Part shown: piece by piece, positions 41,554-50,767 of the stretch
Numbering within the stretch: the first letter of the stretch is position 1
Layout: every line of letters starts with the position of its first letter
Source of the DNA: Yinghuangia sp045039925
GTDB taxonomy: Bacteria; Actinomycetota; Actinomycetes; Streptomycetales; Streptomycetaceae
Length of the DNA: 64,000 nt
Assembly: GCA_045039925.1 (NCBI GenBank)
Contig: CP108400.1
Span: 558,001 to 622,000 of the forward strand
Direction of reading: 5' to 3'
Program-made: the position numbers and the translations under genes
Notes under the pieces: generated by a model
Told to the model about the DNA's origin: nothing
The model's input: the letters and a program-made list of their open reading frames with translations, nothing else
Databases searched by the model: none

Positions 41554-42513
41554 ATGAGGGAAACGTCCGCGCGGCTGCTGCGCCTGCTCGCGCTCCTCCA
41601 GACCCGCCCCGAGTGGCCGGGCGCCGACCTGGCCGCCCGGCTCGGCATCGCGCCGCGCACGGTACGCCGGGACGTCGAGCGCCTGCGCTCGCTCGGGTAC
41701 CCGGTGCATTCGGTCCCCGGGGTCGCGGGCGGCTACCGCCTGGGCGCGGGTGCCGCGATGCCGCCGCTGCTGCTGGACGACGAGGAGGCGGTCGCGGTCG
41801 CCGTCGGCCTGCGCACCGCCGCGGGCGGCGGCGTCGAGGGCATGGAGGACACCTCGCTGCGCGCGCTCGCGAAGCTGGAGCAGGTGCTGCCGTCGCGGCT
41901 GCGCCACCGGGTCGCGACGCTGCACGCCGCGACGGCGACGGTTCCCGAACGCGGGCCGAAGGTGTCGCCAGAGGTGCTGACCGCACTCGCGGCGGTGTGC
42001 CGGGGTCGCGAGCGGCTGCGGATGGACTACCTCGACCACCGGGGCGGGACGAGTCGGCGCGAGGTCGAGGCCCACACGCTGGTGGCGTGGGGGCGGCGCT
42101 GGTACCTGCTGGCGTACGACCCGTCGCGCGGCGACTGGCGCACCTTCCGGGCCGACCGGGTGACCCCGCGCGTGCCGAACGGTGCCCGCTTCGCGCGGCG
42201 CGAGCCGCCGGGCGGCGACGCGGTGGCGTACGTGCTCGACCGCCTCGGCACCGCGATGTGGCCGGTCCGCGCGACCGTGCGGGTGGCCGCGGCGGCGTCC
42301 GCGCTCGCCGGAATGACCACCGGCCTGGTCGAGCCGCTGGGCGACGACGCGTGCCTGCTGACGCTCGGCGGCGAGTCCCTGCACCTGATCGCCATGGTGG
42401 TCGGCATGCTCGACCTCGACTTCGCGGTGGTCGAACCGCCCGAACTCCGCGACCACCTCGACCGGTTGGCCGCCCGCTTCACCGACGCGGCCCGGGCGCG
42501 CCCGGCGCGGTGA
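41554..42513 (+). CDS. WYL-domain transcriptional regulator (DeoR/HTH_11 type)
   Basis: 319 residues from ATG 41554. The N-terminal winged helix (LLALLQTRPEWPGADLAARLGIAPRTVRRDVERLRSLGYPV) is of HTH_11 type; the middle region (GRERLRMDYLDHRG and AHTLVAWGRRWYLLAYD) is the WYL domain, which senses nucleic acid or nucleotide-like ligands in other systems; a WCX-like C-terminus follows. Divergent from the epoxide hydrolase, which it most likely regulates. Confidence 0.92.
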   Translation: MRETSARLLRLLALLQTRPEWPGADLAARLGIAPRTVRRDVERLRSLGYPVHSVPGVAGGYRLGAGAAMPPLLLDDEEAVAVAVGLRTAAGGGVEGMEDTSLRALAKLEQVLPSRLRHRVATLHAATATVPERGPKVSPEVLTALAAVCRGRERLRMDYLDHRGGTSRREVEAHTLVAWGRRWYLLAYDPSRGDWRTFRADRVTPRVPNGARFARREPPGGDAVAYVLDRLGTAMWPVRATVRVAAAASALAGMTTGLVEPLGDDACLLTLGGESLHLIAMVVGMLDLDFAVVEPPELRDHLDRLAARFTDAARARPAR

Positions 42514-42866
42514 GCCGACGAGCGCGAGCAAGTCCCCGACCCGGGGGCCCGCGTCCGCGCCGGGCCGGGCTGACGCCGCGTCACCCCGTCGCAAGGGAGC
42601 ACAATCGCCCCCTGGACACTCAAAGTGATGTTTGTTTGACTGGGCGTCACAGACACGGGGGATGTGACGCGATGCTGCGCGAACGGTGCCGAACCGGCCA
42701 CTTGCTTCGGATGCCGCCGGGCCGGACCCGGTCCGGCGGCTCCGGTGGTGCTCCCCCGTACCGAACTGCCTCTGCCACCGGGCGCGACGGCCAGGGTGCC
42801 GGGACGTCCCGGCAGCCCCGCGTTCGCGCTGCGGATTGCGGGCCTTCCCTAGGGAGACACAGCGCC
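42514..42866. other. Promoter region with inverted repeat GCGTCACA/TGTGACGC
   Basis: This 353-bp gap precedes the OmpR-type gene. GCGTCACA at 42644-42651 and TGTGACGC at 42663-42670 form an 8-bp inverted repeat with an 11-bp spacer, next to an AT-rich stretch (42619-42640) that could hold a promoter. The frame of the downstream gene stays open to an ATG at 42672, but that extension has atypical composition. Confidence 0.5.
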
Positions 42867-43346
42867 ATGACGCATGCACCCACACGCGCGGCCCTGGCTT
42901 CCGTCACCGCGCGGCCCTCGCGGGAGCCCGCACCGGTGTCGCCGCAACGGCCGCGGGGGTCGAGCGGGCGTCGCGTGACCGAAGGCGAGCTGGTCGACGA
43001 CGAGTTGCGGGTCAGCCTCGACGAACGGACCGCGGCCATAGGCTCGTCGGTACTCGAACTGACTTTCCTGGAGTTCGAGTTGCTCGCGCACCTCCTGCTG
43101 CACCCGCGCCAGGTGTTCTCACGCCGTCAGCTCATGGAGACGGTGTGGGGCTATCCCGAGGCAGGCGGCGGTCGGACCGTGGACGTCCACATAGCGCGCC
43201 TGCGCCGCAAGTTGGGCGTACGGCACCGCGACCGGCTCGCGACGGTGCGCCGCGTCGGGTACAAGTACGTCCCCCACGACATGATCGTCCTGCCCTCGCG
43301 CATCCCCCAGCCGCGGACCGCGTTCGGTTCCGGACGCCTGGTCTGA
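42867..43346 (+). CDS. Stand-alone OmpR/PhoB-type winged-helix DNA-binding protein
   Basis: 159 residues from ATG 42867 with AGGGAG upstream. The domain spans residues about 45-135: LTFLEFELLAHLLLHPRQVFSRRQLMETVWG, then GGRTVDVHIARLRRKLG and VRRVGYKYV, the Trans_reg_C fold. No receiver domain or aspartate phosphorylation site precedes it, so it is an orphan DNA-binding module. The inverted repeat at 42644-42670 may be its autoregulatory site. Confidence 0.85.
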   Translation: MTHAPTRAALASVTARPSREPAPVSPQRPRGSSGRRVTEGELVDDELRVSLDERTAAIGSSVLELTFLEFELLAHLLLHPRQVFSRRQLMETVWGYPEAGGGRTVDVHIARLRRKLGVRHRDRLATVRRVGYKYVPHDMIVLPSRIPQPRTAFGSGRLV

Positions 43347-43398
43347 CCGCGGCGCCGCCGCCTCCCCCGGACCCGCGTCCCGGCGCGCGGGTCACGGG

Positions 43399-44952
43399 TC
43401 ACGTGCCCTGGCGCCGGATGCGCAGGGCGAGCCACAGGTCGAACCGGTCGCCGCCGTCGTCGAGGCGGCGACCGGTGACAGCCATCGCCTTGTCCACCCG
43501 GTTGCGCACGGTGTGCCGGTGCACGGCCAGGCGGCGGCTCGCCTCGTCCCAGGACCCGCCCGCCTCCAGCCACGCCTCCAGCGTCGCGGTCAACTCGCCG
43601 TTGCCGTCGGCCTGTTCCAGGGGGCCGAGTACCGCGTCGGCGAATCCCGCGAGCGCCCGGCGGTCCGCGAGCGAGAGCAACAGGTCGCTCGACGCGCCGC
43701 GTTCGTTCTCGACGGGGCGGCCGGCCCGGCGGCTGAGCGGTACCAGGGCTCGTGCGCCGCGCATCGAGAAGGCGGCGTCCTCGGGAGCCGTGAGCGGCCC
43801 GATGCCGGCCGCGGAGCCCGGCGCGAAGCGCGCGAGGACCTCGAAGACGTCGATGTCGCCGCCGCAGACCGCCTCGACCAGGTCTCCGACGATCCGGACC
43901 AGGCCGCCGGGGATGGCGAGGGCGAGGTCGGCGGCGAGGTCGGTGCCCGGCGCGGCGCTCTCGACCGCGAAGCCGCGCACCGTCTCGGCCGCCAGGCCCG
44001 CGGCCGCCAGGACGTCCCGGGCCCGGTCCGGTGTGGTGTCCGACGCGAGCAGGCGGCCGAGCAGCGCGGCGCGGCGGCGGCGGACCGGTTCGTCGGCCAG
44101 GTGGCGGCGCTCCAGTTCGAGGGACAGCAGGGACACCAGGCCTGAGGCCAGGAGGCGGGCGTCGGCGTCGATGCGCCCGGCGAGGACCAGCAGGCCGCGC
44201 AGGCGTTCGGCGCCGAGCGGCAGCACCTCGACGCGTACCGCCGTGCCGTCCGGCGCCCCGGCGGTGCTGCTGCCGCTGCCGTGCAGCCCGCGCGCGGCGA
44301 CCCGGCGTACCAGGTCGTCGGCGTCGGCGAGCAGGTCCTCGGGGTCCCGCGCGGCGTCGGCGATCAGGCGTCCGAGGGGGTCGGCGACGAGGGCGTCGAC
44401 GCCGGTCGCGGCGGCCCACGCGCGCAGCGTCGCCGCGAGGCCCTGGCCCGAGGCGGCGGCGGTGGTGAGCCGGCGCTGCGCCTCGAATGCGCGTTCCAGC
44501 GCACGTCGGCGCAGTGCCGCACGGGCCTCGAAGACCGCCTTGGTGACGGCGATGAAGGGAACTTCGTCGGGGACCGTGAGCAGCGGCATCCCGGCCTCCC
44601 GCGCCGCCCGCACCAGCGGGTCCGGCGCGCTCTGGTACGGCAGGTCGCGCCCGAGGCCGAGGACCAGGCCGCAGGCCCCGGCACCGCCCGCGGCCGCGTC
44701 GCGCACGTACGCCGCGCAGGCCTCGTCCGTCATCGGAAGCAGCAGCCCGATGGTCATCAGCAGCTCGCCGCCCTGGAGCCACTGGCCGGGGGTCAGCAGT
44801 TCGGAGACGTGCGCGGCCTCGACCGGCCGGTCGAGGTTCGCGTGCCCGGCGGCGACGGCGAGTCGCAGTTCCGGGATCGCGACGAGGTCGGCGATGCGCA
44901 GCGTGTCGTCCCCGCTGGACCTGTCCGTGAACTCCATGGACATATTGTCCAT
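43399..44952 (-). CDS. PucR-family transcriptional regulator
   Basis: 517 residues from the ATG at 44952 after GGAGGGCG; in-frame ATGs at 44943 and 44937 are alternatives. The N-terminal PucR domain (RIADLVAIPELRLAVAAG...LLTPGQWLQGGELLMTIGLLL) is followed by a GAF-like middle part and the C-terminal helix-turn-helix (LTATLEAWLEAGGSWDEASRRLAVHRHTVRNRVDKAMAVTG). PucR regulators control purine, amine and amino acid catabolism. It is divergent from the permease/nitrilase/agmatinase operon and probably activates it in response to the substrate. Confidence 0.92.
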   Translation of the reverse strand: MDNMSMEFTDRSSGDDTLRIADLVAIPELRLAVAAGHANLDRPVEAAHVSELLTPGQWLQGGELLMTIGLLLPMTDEACAAYVRDAAAGGAGACGLVLGLGRDLPYQSAPDPLVRAAREAGMPLLTVPDEVPFIAVTKAVFEARAALRRRALERAFEAQRRLTTAAASGQGLAATLRAWAAATGVDALVADPLGRLIADAARDPEDLLADADDLVRRVAARGLHGSGSSTAGAPDGTAVRVEVLPLGAERLRGLLVLAGRIDADARLLASGLVSLLSLELERRHLADEPVRRRRAALLGRLLASDTTPDRARDVLAAAGLAAETVRGFAVESAAPGTDLAADLALAIPGGLVRIVGDLVEAVCGGDIDVFEVLARFAPGSAAGIGPLTAPEDAAFSMRGARALVPLSRRAGRPVENERGASSDLLLSLADRRALAGFADAVLGPLEQADGNGELTATLEAWLEAGGSWDEASRRLAVHRHTVRNRVDKAMAVTGRRLDDGGDRFDLWLALRIRRQGT

Positions 44953-45048
44953 CGCCCTCCGGCACTTTCGACACAGTATCGATCGTTTACGGTTGAGAAG
45001 CGGGCGTACGGTCGCACGGTCCCACCCCGCGCACCCCAGGAGATCTGT

Positions 45049-46584
45049 ATGGATGCCACCGCACGCCCCGACGGGCCGGTGAGAGGCTCCGGCGCCGGAC
45101 GGGTCGACAGCCTGGTCGAGACGCGGTCGATCGACTACGTGCCCGCGAACGAGCGGCACGGCAAGGTGTGGCACCAAGGCCCGTTCTGGTTCACCGGCAA
45201 CTTCGTGCTGACCACCATGGTGACCGGCTTCCTCGGCCCGTCGCTCGGGCTCTCCCTGGGCTGGTCGGTGCTCGCGGTCGTGCTCGGCGCGTGCTTCGGC
45301 ACGTTCTTCATGGCGTTCCACGCCAACCAGGGCCCGCGCATGGGCCTGCCGCAGATGATCCAGTCGCGGGCCCAGTTCGGCCTGCGCGGCGCGATCCTGC
45401 CGTTCGCGGCGGTCGTGTTCGTGTACGTCGGCTTCAACGTCTTCAACGTGATCCTCGCGACCGAGGGCCTCCAGACCGTGCTGCCCGGCGGCAAGGTCTT
45501 CTGGTACGTGGTCCTCATCGGCGTCGCCGTCGTCCTGGCGATCGTCGGGCACGACCTCCTGCACCTGGTGCAGCGGTGGCTGACCTACGTGCTCATCGCC
45601 GTCTTCGGCGTGCTGACGGTCGGCGCCGCGGTGAACCTCGACGTGCAGTCCCCGGCGGGCGGGGGCTGCTGGGACTGGACGTCGTTCCTCATCGTGTTCT
45701 CGGCCGCGGCCGGGTACCAGATCAGCTATGCGGTCTACGTCTCCGACTACTCCCGGTACCTGCCCGCCGATGTCCCGGCCCGCAAGGTGATCTGGTGGAC
45801 GTACGCCGGCGCGGCCGGTTCCGCGGCGTGGCTGATGTCGCTCGGCGCGCTCATCGCGTCGGCGCTGCCCGAGCCCGGCGCCATCGCCGCGGTGCGGGAG
45901 GTGGGCAACGACATCGTCCCCGGCTTCGGCACGTTCGCCGTGCTGCTGTCGTCGGTGGCGCTGGTGGGGATCATGGCGGTCAACGCGTACGGCGCCATGC
46001 TCACCACGGCGAGTGCGGTCGACGCGTTCCGCCCGGTGCGGCCGACCGTGCGCGTACGGATCGCGGGGATCGGGGCGATCGCCGTGGTGGTGTTCGTGAC
46101 CGCGCTCGCGCTCCCCGACGACTACCTGGGCAACTTCAACGACTTCGTGCTGATGATGCTGTACTTCCTGGTCCCGTGGACCGCGGTGAACCTGACGGAC
46201 TTCTACTTCGTCCGGCGCGGCCGCTACTCCATCACGGCGATCTTCGACCCGAACGGCCCCTACGGGAACTGGGCGTGGCGCGGCATGACGGCGTACGCGG
46301 TCGGCTTCGCGGCCATGGTGCCCTTCTTCTCCACCACGTTCTTCACCGGCCCCGTGGCCGAGGCCCTGGGCGGCGCGGACGTCTCGTTCGCGGTCGGCCT
46401 CGTGGTGTCCGGCGTGTTGTACGTGGTGCTGTGCCGGGGCATGGAGCTGGAGGAGCCGGACGTCCCGGACACGGCGCCGCACGAGGGCGCCCCGGCCGGC
46501 GGCGCGTATGCCGACCGCGCCCCGGAGGGGAACAGCGCAGGAAAGCAGGGCGGTTCGGCGCCGCTGACGCACACAGTGGTCTGA
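45049..46584 (+). CDS. NCS1-family permease (cytosine/purine/related substrate)
   Basis: 511 residues with about 12 membrane helices; AGGAG precedes the ATG. The opening part ETRSIDYVPANERHGKVWHQGPFWFTGNF is the NCS1 N-terminal signature, and the GYQISYAVYVSDYSRYLP segment in the middle matches the family's substrate region. NCS1 carriers import cytosine, purines, allantoin and hydantoins. Because it leads an operon with a nitrilase and a ureohydrolase, the substrate may instead be a guanidino or amide compound. Regulated by the divergent PucR protein. Confidence 0.92.
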   Translation: MDATARPDGPVRGSGAGRVDSLVETRSIDYVPANERHGKVWHQGPFWFTGNFVLTTMVTGFLGPSLGLSLGWSVLAVVLGACFGTFFMAFHANQGPRMGLPQMIQSRAQFGLRGAILPFAAVVFVYVGFNVFNVILATEGLQTVLPGGKVFWYVVLIGVAVVLAIVGHDLLHLVQRWLTYVLIAVFGVLTVGAAVNLDVQSPAGGGCWDWTSFLIVFSAAAGYQISYAVYVSDYSRYLPADVPARKVIWWTYAGAAGSAAWLMSLGALIASALPEPGAIAAVREVGNDIVPGFGTFAVLLSSVALVGIMAVNAYGAMLTTASAVDAFRPVRPTVRVRIAGIGAIAVVVFVTALALPDDYLGNFNDFVLMMLYFLVPWTAVNLTDFYFVRRGRYSITAIFDPNGPYGNWAWRGMTAYAVGFAAMVPFFSTTFFTGPVAEALGGADVSFAVGLVVSGVLYVVLCRGMELEEPDVPDTAPHEGAPAGGAYADRAPEGNSAGKQGGSAPLTHTVV

Positions 46585-46585
46585 C

Positions 46586-47518
46586 GTGAGGACGGAAGGG
46601 TTGGCCGACGACGTGCAGTTCGACGTGGTGGACCCGGTCGCGGACCGGACGGTGGATCCGGCGGCCCCGCCGGGCGTCATGGTGGCCTGCGCCCAGATCG
46701 CGCCGGTCGTCGGCGAGCCGGAGGTGAACCGGCGTGCCACGGTCGACGCGATCGAGCGGGCCGCGGCCGCGGGCGCCCAGGTCGTCGTGCTCCCCGAACT
46801 CGCCAACAGCGGCTACGTGTTGCGCGACGCGGCGGAGGCCGCGGCACTGGCCGAGCCGGCCGCGGACGGCCCGACCGCCGCCGCCTGGGCGGACGCCGCA
46901 CGCCGGCACGGCCTGGTCGTCGTGGGCGGCCTGTGCGAGCGCGCGGGCGACGGGACGGTGCGCAACTCGGCGGTCCTCGTGGACGCTTCGGGTGTTCGCG
47001 CCGTCTACCGCAAGGCCCACCTGTGGGGCCGGGAGGCGGAGATGTTCGTCCCCGGCGACGAGGCTCCCCCGGTCGTCGACACGGCGTTCGGCCGGATCGG
47101 CGTCATGGTCTGCTACGACGTGGAGTTCCCCGAGTGGGTGCGGCTCGTCGCGCTCGGCGGTGCGGAGCTGCTGTGCGCGCCCGTCAACTGGCCGTACTAC
47201 CCGCGGCCTGCGGGCGAGCGTCCCGCCGAGGTCGTCCGCGTCCAGGCGAACGCCGCCGTCAACCGCATGTTCGTCGCGGCCTGCGACCGGGTCGGGCCGG
47301 AGCGCGGCACGGACTGGGTGGGCGGCTCGGTGATCACCGACCCCGACGGGTTCCCGCTGGCGGGCCCGTACCCGGGCGAGGAGCGGCTGCTGCTCGCCCG
47401 GTGCGCCCTCGCGGAAGCCCGTGACAAGCGCATCGGCTCGCGCAACGACGTGTTCGCCGACCGGCGGCCCGAGTTGTACGCCCGGGTCCTCGACACGCCG
47501 CCGCCGAACGGATCCTGA
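46586..47518 (+). CDS. Nitrilase-superfamily carbon-nitrogen hydrolase
   Basis: 310 residues beginning one base after the permease stop codon, so the two are translationally linked. The Glu-Lys-Cys triad is seen in VVLPELANSGY, VYRKAHLWG and VMVCYDVEFPE. The form resembles aliphatic amidases and carbamoylputrescine or guanidinobutyramide-type amidases more than true nitrilases. With the ureohydrolase downstream, it could release ammonia from an amide intermediate such as 4-guanidinobutyramide; this is inference. Confidence 0.9.
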   Translation: MRTEGLADDVQFDVVDPVADRTVDPAAPPGVMVACAQIAPVVGEPEVNRRATVDAIERAAAAGAQVVVLPELANSGYVLRDAAEAAALAEPAADGPTAAAWADAARRHGLVVVGGLCERAGDGTVRNSAVLVDASGVRAVYRKAHLWGREAEMFVPGDEAPPVVDTAFGRIGVMVCYDVEFPEWVRLVALGGAELLCAPVNWPYYPRPAGERPAEVVRVQANAAVNRMFVAACDRVGPERGTDWVGGSVITDPDGFPLAGPYPGEERLLLARCALAEARDKRIGSRNDVFADRRPELYARVLDTPPPNGS

Positions 47519-47659
47519 CGGGACGGCAGGAACCGCCCCCGGCAGCTCCCCCGCTTCCGACTCCGACCCCCGATCACCGTCTCCGCGCACCGTCCCCCGA
47601 GCACCGAGCACCGAGCACCGCTCCACAGCACCGACGCCGGTACCACGAAAGGCACTCCG

Positions 47660-48619
47660 ATGAGCTCCGCCCCCCACGGCCCGATCGACGCGACCCGCGT
47701 GCCGCGCTTCGCCGGACCCGCCACCTTCGCCCGGCTGCCGCGCGCCGACGAGGTGGACCATGTGGACGTCGCCGTCGTGGGGGTGCCGTTCGACAGCGGC
47801 GTCAGCTACCGGCCGGGCGCCCGGTTCGGACCGGCCCACGTGCGCGCCTCGTCGAAGCTGCTGCGGCCGTACAACCCGGCCCTCGACGTCTCGCCGTTCG
47901 CCGAGCTCCAGGTGGCCGACGCGGGGGACATCGCGGTCAACCCGTTCGACATCGGCGAGGCGATCGCCGCGGTCGAGAACGCCGCGCGCGTGTTCGCGTC
48001 CCAGGGCACCCGGCTGCTGACGATCGGCGGCGACCACACCATCGCGCTGCCTCTGCTGCGTGCCGCGGCCGCCGAGCACGGCCCGATCGGCGTCGTGCAC
48101 TTCGACGCGCACCTGGACACCTGGGACACCTACTTCGGCCAGCCGTACACCCACGGGACCCCGTTCCGGCGGGCCGCCGAGGAGGGGCTGCTCGACCCGC
48201 GCCGCTGCCTGCACGTCGGCATCCGCGGCCCCCTCTACAGCCCGGCGGACCTCACCGACGACGGGGTCCTCGGGTTCCAGGTCGTGCACAGCGACGACTA
48301 CCAGGACGCGACGGTCGCGTCGGTGGTCGAGCGGATGCGGGCGCGCCTGGGCGAGGGCCCGGTGTACGTGTCGGTGGACATCGACGTCCTGGACCCCGCG
48401 CACGCGCCCGGCACCGGCACTCCCGAGGCGGGCGGCCTGACCAGCCGCGAGCTGCTGGGCACGCTGCGCGGGCTGGTCGGCCTGGACGTGGTGGGCGCGG
48501 ACATCGTCGAGGTGGCCCCGGCGTACGACCATGCGGAGCTGACCGGCGTCGCCGCCGCGCACACCGCGTACGAGCTGCTCTCGGTCCTGGCCCGCAACCG
48601 GCGCGACGCGAAGGCGTGA
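47660..48619 (+). CDS. speB: Agmatinase/guanidinobutyrase-family ureohydrolase
   Basis: 319 residues. The manganese-binding motifs GGDHT, HFDAHLDTWD and SVDIDVLDPAHAPGTGTPE are all present, defining the ureohydrolase family in which an amidino group is hydrolysed to urea. The exact substrate (agmatine, 4-guanidinobutyrate or another) cannot be fixed by sequence; the symbol reflects the family. Third gene of the operon after the permease and nitrilase; the 141-bp gap before it contains short CGAGCAC repeats. Confidence 0.9.
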   Translation: MSSAPHGPIDATRVPRFAGPATFARLPRADEVDHVDVAVVGVPFDSGVSYRPGARFGPAHVRASSKLLRPYNPALDVSPFAELQVADAGDIAVNPFDIGEAIAAVENAARVFASQGTRLLTIGGDHTIALPLLRAAAAEHGPIGVVHFDAHLDTWDTYFGQPYTHGTPFRRAAEEGLLDPRRCLHVGIRGPLYSPADLTDDGVLGFQVVHSDDYQDATVASVVERMRARLGEGPVYVSVDIDVLDPAHAPGTGTPEAGGLTSRELLGTLRGLVGLDVVGADIVEVAPAYDHAELTGVAAAHTAYELLSVLARNRRDAKA

Positions 48620-48683
48620 TTCCGGGCACTCCGCGCGGGCTTCGCCGCACACCCCGTGAGGGCCAGCCTGTGACGAAAAATAC

Positions 48684-48698
48684 CTGACGGATCGTCAG
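48684..48698. promoter_or_regulatory. TetR-type palindrome upstream of the MFS exporter
   Basis: CTGACGGATCGTCAG has CTGAC/GTCAG arms. It lies 58 bp before the ATG of the exporter, in an AT-rich patch, and matches the core found at 28964-28978 except for one base. Confidence 0.65.
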
Positions 48699-48756
48699 AT
48701 TCTTTGCCGCAGAGCATTGCTGCACCCCCGGACGTTCCCTATGTTCGCTTGCGGGC

Positions 48757-50283
48757 ATGATCGTCCGCCGCGGTCCCGACCCCGGCGGCGGGAACGGAGC
48801 GGCAGTGGGCACGACCCGGCGGAACGAGCGGACCCTCCGTGAGCGGCTGATCGTCCCGGTACTCGCCTTCGCCGGCGTGCTCATGGCCCTCATGCAGACC
48901 GTCGTCGTACCGCTGCTGCCCGACCTGCCCGCGCAGACCGGTTCCTCGCCGGCCACGGTCAGCTGGATGCTCACCGCGACCCTGGTGACCGGCGCGGTGC
49001 TCAACCCGGTGCTCGGCCGGGCGGGCGACATGTACGGCAAGCGCCGCATCCTCCTCGGCTCCCTCGCCACCATGACGGCGGGCTCGGTGCTCTGCGCGGT
49101 GACCAGCGACATCCGCCTGCTGATCGCCGCCCGCGCGCTCCAGGGCACGGCAGCCGTCGTCGTCTCGCTGGCCACCAGCATCCTGCGCGACGAACTGCCG
49201 CCGCACCGGGTCGGGTCCGCCGCCGCGCTGATGAGCTCCACGGTCGGGCTCGGCGCGGCCTTCGGCCTGCCGCTCGCGTCGGTGGTCGTCGAGCACGCCG
49301 ACTGGCACACGATGTTCTGGGTGACCACGGGGCTCGGCCTCGCCGGCTTCGTCGCGGCCTGGCTGGTGGTGCCGGAGTCGCCGGTACGCACCCCCGGACG
49401 CTTCGACACCGTCGGCACGATCCTGCTCGGCGCCGGGCTGGTGGCAATCCTCCTTGCGGCCTCCAAGGGCGGCGAATGGGGCTGGACGTCCCCCCTCGTG
49501 CCCTCACTCGCGGGCGGCGGGGTCCTCGTGCTGCTCGTCTGGGGGTGGCATCAACTGCGCACCCGCGAGCCGGTGGTCGACCTGCGGCTGGCCGCCCGGC
49601 GCACGGTGTTCCTGCCGCACGCCGCGGCGCTGCTGACCGGCATCGCGTTCTACGCCAACTGGCTCGCCACGGCACAGCTCGTGCAGGCGCCCGAGATCAC
49701 CGGCTACGGCCTCGGCAAGTCGGCGGTGGTCGCGAGCCTGTGCCTGCTCCCGGGCGGCGTGATCATGGTGCTGCTGTCCCCGCTGTCGGCCCGGCTGTCG
49801 GACGCGCGCGGCGCCCGGGTGACGCTGGCGCTCGGCACGGCGGTGATCTCCGCGGCGTACCTGTTCCGGGTGTTCACCAGCGAGGAGTTGTGGACGATCA
49901 CCCTCGGCGCATCGCTCTGCTCGCTCGGCACGACGCTGGCCTACTCCGCGCTGCCGACGCTCATCATCCAGGCGGTCCCGCAGGAGCAGACGGCCGCGGC
50001 GACCGGCCTCAACGTCCTGATGCGCACGATCGGCCAGGCCGTGTCGAGCACCATCGTCGCCGTCGTGCTGACCCAGCTGACGATGACCGCGGGCGGCGTG
50101 CGGTTCGCCAGCCTGGACGCCTACCTGCTGGTCTTCGGCATCGCGAGCGCCGTCGCCGCCGGCGCGTCGCTCACCGCGCTGGCGCTGCCCAAGGCTCCCG
50201 CGCGGTCGGGCGCGGCCGTCCCGGTGGCGCCCTCGGGCGTGAAGCTCCCGGCGGTGTCCGCCGACCGCAGCACGGACGCGTGA
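48757..50283 (+). CDS. MFS multidrug exporter (EmrB/QacA-like)
   Basis: 508 residues with about 14 hydrophobic segments. The A-motif GRAGDMYGKRRILL after TM2, the early LMQTVVVPLLPDLP and the antiporter-type segment near ALQGTAAVVVSLATSIL belong to the DHA2 drug:H+ antiporter family. It should export a hydrophobic drug or metabolite. A TetR-like palindrome precedes it, but no TetR gene is adjacent, so control may be by a regulator elsewhere, possibly the one encoded at 30829. Confidence 0.92.
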   Translation: MIVRRGPDPGGGNGAAVGTTRRNERTLRERLIVPVLAFAGVLMALMQTVVVPLLPDLPAQTGSSPATVSWMLTATLVTGAVLNPVLGRAGDMYGKRRILLGSLATMTAGSVLCAVTSDIRLLIAARALQGTAAVVVSLATSILRDELPPHRVGSAAALMSSTVGLGAAFGLPLASVVVEHADWHTMFWVTTGLGLAGFVAAWLVVPESPVRTPGRFDTVGTILLGAGLVAILLAASKGGEWGWTSPLVPSLAGGGVLVLLVWGWHQLRTREPVVDLRLAARRTVFLPHAAALLTGIAFYANWLATAQLVQAPEITGYGLGKSAVVASLCLLPGGVIMVLLSPLSARLSDARGARVTLALGTAVISAAYLFRVFTSEELWTITLGASLCSLGTTLAYSALPTLIIQAVPQEQTAAATGLNVLMRTIGQAVSSTIVAVVLTQLTMTAGGVRFASLDAYLLVFGIASAVAAGASLTALALPKAPARSGAAVPVAPSGVKLPAVSADRSTDA

Positions 50284-50767
50284 CGCCGGGGCCGAGGCAG
50301 CAGGCGCATCAGGGCGTGGCGCACGGCACCGCCCGGGCGGACGGCGGCAGGCGCCGCCTCGACCTCGTCCCCGCTCCCCGTCTCCTTGTGTTCGCCGCCC
50401 TCGCCCGGGACGACGGGTAAGGACCCCGTCGACCACACCAACGACTGCACACGCACCCGGCCGCCTGTCACACCGCACCCCGATCGTTCACCGGTCATCC
50501 CGCGATCGCCCGTGGGCCATCGGCCGGTCGCGGGCAGTCGCGCAGGACACATTCATCCTCACGATCGGCAGGGAGCGGTGTCCGCTTGACCCCGTTCCGC
50601 ACGAATGCCCGGGACGGGTGAAGCCGCCGTCGACCGACGCGACCCGGACGGCCCGCGCCCGAAAGGCGCCGTACGCCGGGCGCGTCGGCGCGTGCCGGAT
50701 GAGCGGGGGCGGGCCGTACCACCGGGGGGAGTGGCGGTACGGCCCGTTCGGAGGGCGCGAGTCGCGG
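50284..50767. other. Intergenic region between convergent genes
   Basis: 484 bp with no frame that has a ribosome binding site and recognisable composition. It contains the terminator of the EccC-like gene at 50711-50745. Confidence 0.5.
50711..50745. terminator. Hairpin terminator after the EccC-like gene
   Basis: GGGCCGTACC at 50711-50720 pairs with GGTACGGCCC at 50736-50745; 3 further pairs are possible with one mismatch. It lies just downstream of the leftward stop at 50768. Confidence 0.65.

Noticed and set aside
42672..42866. Upstream extension of the OmpR-type protein to ATG 42672
   Set aside because: The extension has shadow-like composition, while AGGGAG precedes the ATG at 42867 and the extra residues are not part of the fold.
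44953..45048. Guanidine or purine riboswitch ahead of the permease operon
   Set aside because: The leader is under 100 bp and I could not find the conserved loops of those riboswitches.
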